Below are positions 60,636-64,000 of a stretch of DNA of 64,000 nt, one piece after another; within the stretch, counting starts at the first letter, position 1, and every line of letters starts with the position of its first letter. This DNA is from Spodoptera frugiperda (Eukaryota; Arthropoda; Insecta; Lepidoptera; Noctuidae). Location of the stretch: NCBI RefSeq assembly GCF_023101765.2, contig NC_064220.1, forward strand, positions 5,146,001 to 5,210,000, in the 5' to 3' direction. Below the pieces are notes generated by a model. It saw only the letters and a program-made list of their open reading frames with translations. It was not told the DNA's origin and searched no databases. The position numbers were made by a program, and so were the translations under genes.

Positions 60636-61329
60636 AAAAGTTGTATGTCTATATTCAGTAAGAACTCACTCTCGCTCCCCTCCCCCAAGGTAGGAAAAGT
60701 CATTATTTTCCCTCAAAAATACATATATACTAACGCCTCTACCGGTTAATATGAACCCGATAGCCAGATTTCTTACACAAGTATTACTAGTAGATACCTG
60801 GATAAACTTTAACATTTTGTATAAGGTAACCTTTGCTATCTTCGTGTTGTATCTGGCTAACTGTCCTACTGGGACTGTTGTGGGTGTGCCTAACTATAGC
60901 ATGCAAACCAAGGTGCAGTGGCCAGCACCTCACTCTACACCTTTCTATAAAACTTTATTACATTTTCAACTTTAAAGTTTTCATATAAAGTCCAAAATCG
61001 AATGACAGATTGGAGTGCCCTGTAGTACCTTAAGGAACTAAATGTCGACCTTTGAGCACTGAAATGTCATAGTCCAAACCTGACACACATAAATGATTGA
61101 TAGTCTACAAAATGAAATTACTGACAAAATAATAAATCTTGTGGACTGTAATGAAAACTGGACCTTATACCATATTAACAGAATTTGTTTTGGTGAAATC
61201 TGTAGTGTCAGTATTGGACTTCTTAATTGAATTTTATTAGGAGGTCTTCGGTTCAACATTTTATGAAAATCGAGTATTTATGAGCATTTAGAGTTTGACT
61301 GTATTCAACGTATGGCAATGGACTTTTTG

Positions 61330-61525
61330 CGGGGGGACAATCATCCAGTGTCTTCGATCTTACCTTGGGCGAGGCGCGAGAAGTGACTGGATGCTTATCA
61401 GGAATGATTGAAGAGAGTGTCAGACTCTTACTGACTAAAAACCATCCCGTTCCTACTCCTGCTTTTCGAGCCGGAACCCCGGTAAACTCGCTAGGTAGAC
61501 CGCTGCAATGACAGCGAGCCCAAAC
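61330..61525 (+). repeat. family-C SINE-like copy
   Basis: ACAATCATCCAGTGTCTTCG, GAGAGTGTCAGACTCTTACT, AAAACCATCCCGTTCCTACT, GAGCCGGAACCCCGGTAAAC. Confidence 0.82.
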
Positions 61526-62013
61526 TGGCAATAGGCTAGCATCTATGTAATGAGAAAACTGATAAACAAGATCGGGTGTGTCAACATTTCGGTTTACCTT
61601 GTACAACAACAAGTGTAATATGTATGTAATTTAGCATTAATGAGAAGTTTCTTCATTAAAATTAATAGCCAATGTAACGCCCTAAAGTAAAAGTAAATGT
61701 TTAATTTGGTTCCCTTTCACTGTTTTTAATCATCATTCTGGTTTAATGGGCCGGGAGCTCAGATTTTGGTTACCGTAATTATCATCAAATACGTCCACTG
61801 CTAAACAAATTGCTAATAAACAAAATACATTTGACTTGACAGACTGCAGCCCGTCTTGACTGATCTCAGTTTTAGGACATAGCCGGATCCCTGGTCCAGA
61901 CTCCTAAAATACAAGGCGTACTCACAGTTTCACAAAACTAGTCAAGCTTTTTTGAACACTTTGATATTCTTCCTTCAATCATGCTAAAATTCAAATCAAA
62001 ACAACAGCGCGTT

Positions 62014-62061
62014 CGGTGCTCTGATTGGCCGGCTCGAATAAACCAACCAATCAGAGCGCCG
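62014..62061. repeat. inverted pair of CCAAT-type motifs
   Basis: CGGTGCTCTGATTGG (62014-62028) and CCAATCAGAGCGCCG (62047-62061) pair at 14 of 15 positions. The TGCTCTGATTGG half also occurs at about 26694-26705. Confidence 0.6.
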
Positions 62062-62379
62062 ATTACTCTCATACTAAGGGTAATGTAATTAGATCCGTTT
62101 ACTTACTTACACTAGATCTTTTTATTGTGCCTCTGTAATAGGTTATCTAATACCTAACTAGATCTTAACTAGACTGTGACTACACACCACGTGTGTAAGT
62201 AAACACTAATTTTATGTACCTATTAATTTAATTGTATTTCTAAGTAATATTGTAAAACTGGTTTAAGAAGTAAAAGTGTAGTTGATTTATGAGTTAATTT
62301 AGTTTGGTGGAGCTACAGTTATGTATACTGTATTCATTTTTGATATACATAATATCAGATCTCAGATTGATCCGGGCTG

Positions 62380-62520
62380 CGGATAACCTTGCGATTTAAT
62401 AAGGCTCCGGTTCAAAGCTGGTGTAGGAACGTCGTGGTTTTTAATCAGTAAGGGTCTGATACTCCCTCTCACCTCATCAAAGATGGGAGAAGTCAACGGA
62501 TGATTTTCCTTCTTAAAAAT
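62380..62520 (-). repeat. family-C SINE-like copy
   Basis: Minus strand: TTGACTTCTCCCATCTTTGA, GGGAGTATCAGACCCTTACT, AAAACCACGACGTTCCTACA. Confidence 0.78.
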
Positions 62521-63816
62521 CTCTGAGTAATTAGATCTCTATCTCTTTGTGTTAGAGATTTTGTGTGCAGAATATTTATTGTTATGGTAATTTTTCGACA
62601 GTTATGTTATTATTCCTTTCCAATAGAGGGCGTCTTTTAAAACGCAACGGTCATTATTTTTCGGCTCTTAGACTCCGTGCTACTATTGAACATTTTCGAA
62701 AACCGACTATAAAATTAATAAGACTTTGTCCTACTATAAAATTACGATACGTAACGTTTAATATTACATACTTGTTCTATATCCCTGTATATTAAAAGAG
62801 GAAAACCTTGAGCCAATATAGAACACTCGACTCACACATTTGATAGTCAATCACTAAATTAAATACAACCAATTCAGATCCCTACGCGTTAAGATTTAAA
62901 GAACATATTAGCGTAAAACATTCGCGCTGAAGTTCTAAATATATTGCAAAGTCCGAAAGTGACCTGCGCACGATTGCAGTTGCAGTGTTAAGCTGAGAGT
63001 GGTTTAATTTAAATAATTAACTTTATATAGTAGGTACCTTATTGCAATTTGTGATCATAAAGTAAATTAAGGATGTAGATTATTTTGTCTGAAATTACTG
63101 AAGTATACATATAGATTTCTTCATAATTGTAAAGGCAGTTAAAATATTTAAAAGATATGGCCATCACACATATCTTGTATATTAACGATAAGAAAATAGT
63201 ATAATATAATTTCTCCTATATTTCTTAATAAGGATAACAAAATAGCAAATACATTACATAATTATATAGATATAAATAAACAACTGTCACTTACTTTGTT
63301 AGTCTCATTAAAAAAACAAACTTATTGCAAAACACGTAAGTCTTGAATAAAACAGTGACAGTTCCAGTATTCTAAATTGTATTTTAAAAAATTTGAACAA
63401 AGAACACTTTCTCAAGATTACATTACATTTAAAAAAATATTCTTAAAAAAAGAACACAAACAACAAACGAACATCAATAACGGAGTTCTTTTTTTAAACG
63501 CTGCGTATGGACATTGCCAATCTTGTTTTTTTTTAAAAGGCTATCAGGCGTCCGCACTGCATATGGCAACAGACGTGTGTTATCAGCCAAGCATTACGTG
63601 GAATGCAACGATAACATCTTAAGCGACAGGTTGTGGACAACCACAGACTCACAATGTAGCTCTTCATGTATGGAAACATGTTGTAATTTTTTATGGAATA
63701 CATCTGAATCGATTAGTGGAATTAGATAAGCTAAAATCACGAATAAAAAGATGTTGTTGATAGTGTGCACGACAGCAATGTAAGGTGGCGAGCCGCCCGC
63801 GACATGTACCAAACCT

Positions 63817-63981
63817 GATCGTTCCTGTTAAAAAGCATGTTTAAACACGAATATCAAAGGTGAGCGGCGGCAATCCTTTGTTACGCGCCGCCGCTGTCTG
63901 GTTTAAACATGCTCCTGGGCTTGCACGAACTTGTCGGTAACGCGGCGACGCCCGCGACGTGCACCCAGGACAGGAACGATC
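63817..63981. repeat. nested inverted repeats able to form a three-way junction
   Basis: Outer stem GATCGTTCCTGT (63817-63828) with ACAGGAACGATC (63970-63981). Arm 1: AGCATGTTTAAAC (63834-63846) with GTTTAAACATGCT (63901-63913), enclosing AGCGGCGGC (63863-63871) with GCCGCCGCT (63887-63895). Arm 2: CCTGGGCTTGCACG (63914-63927) with CGTGCACCCAGG (63958-63969), with a 2-nt bulge. Arm 1, arm 2 and the outer stem abut with no gap on the 3' side and 5 nt on the 5' side. Sequence is GC-rich in the arms and continues to the window edge. Confidence 0.85.
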
Positions 63982-64000
63982 TTGTTTGCGCGGCCCGCCT

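Noticed and set aside
63817..63981. Reading the right-edge structure as a parvovirus-type terminal repeat
   Set aside because: Only the general three-way layout is similar. Stems are short, no viral gene is in the window, and no sequence match is known to me.

Overview
The window looks like nuclear DNA of a moth or butterfly, most likely a noctuid. It is AT-rich and gene-poor, with short coding exons bounded by GT-AG introns. It is peppered with several tRNA-derived SINE-like families, fragment repeats and hairpin mini-elements of a kind I associate with lepidopteran genomes. The species call comes from recognising repeats and protein features, not from a search.

One protein-coding gene can be reconstructed with confidence. 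It lies on the minus strand from about 9.4 kb down to 2.4 kb. Six coding exons join in frame into a 1,481-residue homologue of the Trm9/ALKBH8-like methyltransferase TRMT9B (KIAA1456; Drosophila fire dancer). The methyltransferase fold is split: motifs I-III sit in exons 1-4, the last strands sit at the very C-terminus, and about 1,240 residues of Ser/Pro-rich, probably disordered sequence lie between. A splice acceptor just upstream of the ATG implies at least one more, non-coding 5' exon further right. A CpG-rich block at 28.0-28.6 kb is one candidate promoter for it.

From 9.4 to 64 kb I find no convincing coding exon. The notable single-copy features are: a CpG-rich block at 28.0-28.6 kb; three intact tRNA genes at 38.05, 39.77 and 40.33 kb (Asp-GTC, Asn-GTT and Tyr-GTA, the last with a 16-nt intron); and a likely plus-strand non-coding first exon at about 47.45-47.77 kb ending in a strong splice donor, presumably the start of a gene whose body lies beyond the window.

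The remainder is intronic or intergenic sequence carrying repeats: at least five interspersed families (called A-E here); a Tc1/mariner-like MITE with 67-bp inverted ends; a hAT-like MITE with an 8-bp target duplication; two copies of an 89-bp hairpin element; and primer-binding-site-like LTR remnants. The most unusual structures are a threefold 79-bp tandem repeat in which the first two units each carry a perfect 61-nt palindrome (46.57-46.81 kb), and a nested set of inverted repeats at the right edge (63.82-63.98 kb) that can fold into a three-way junction.
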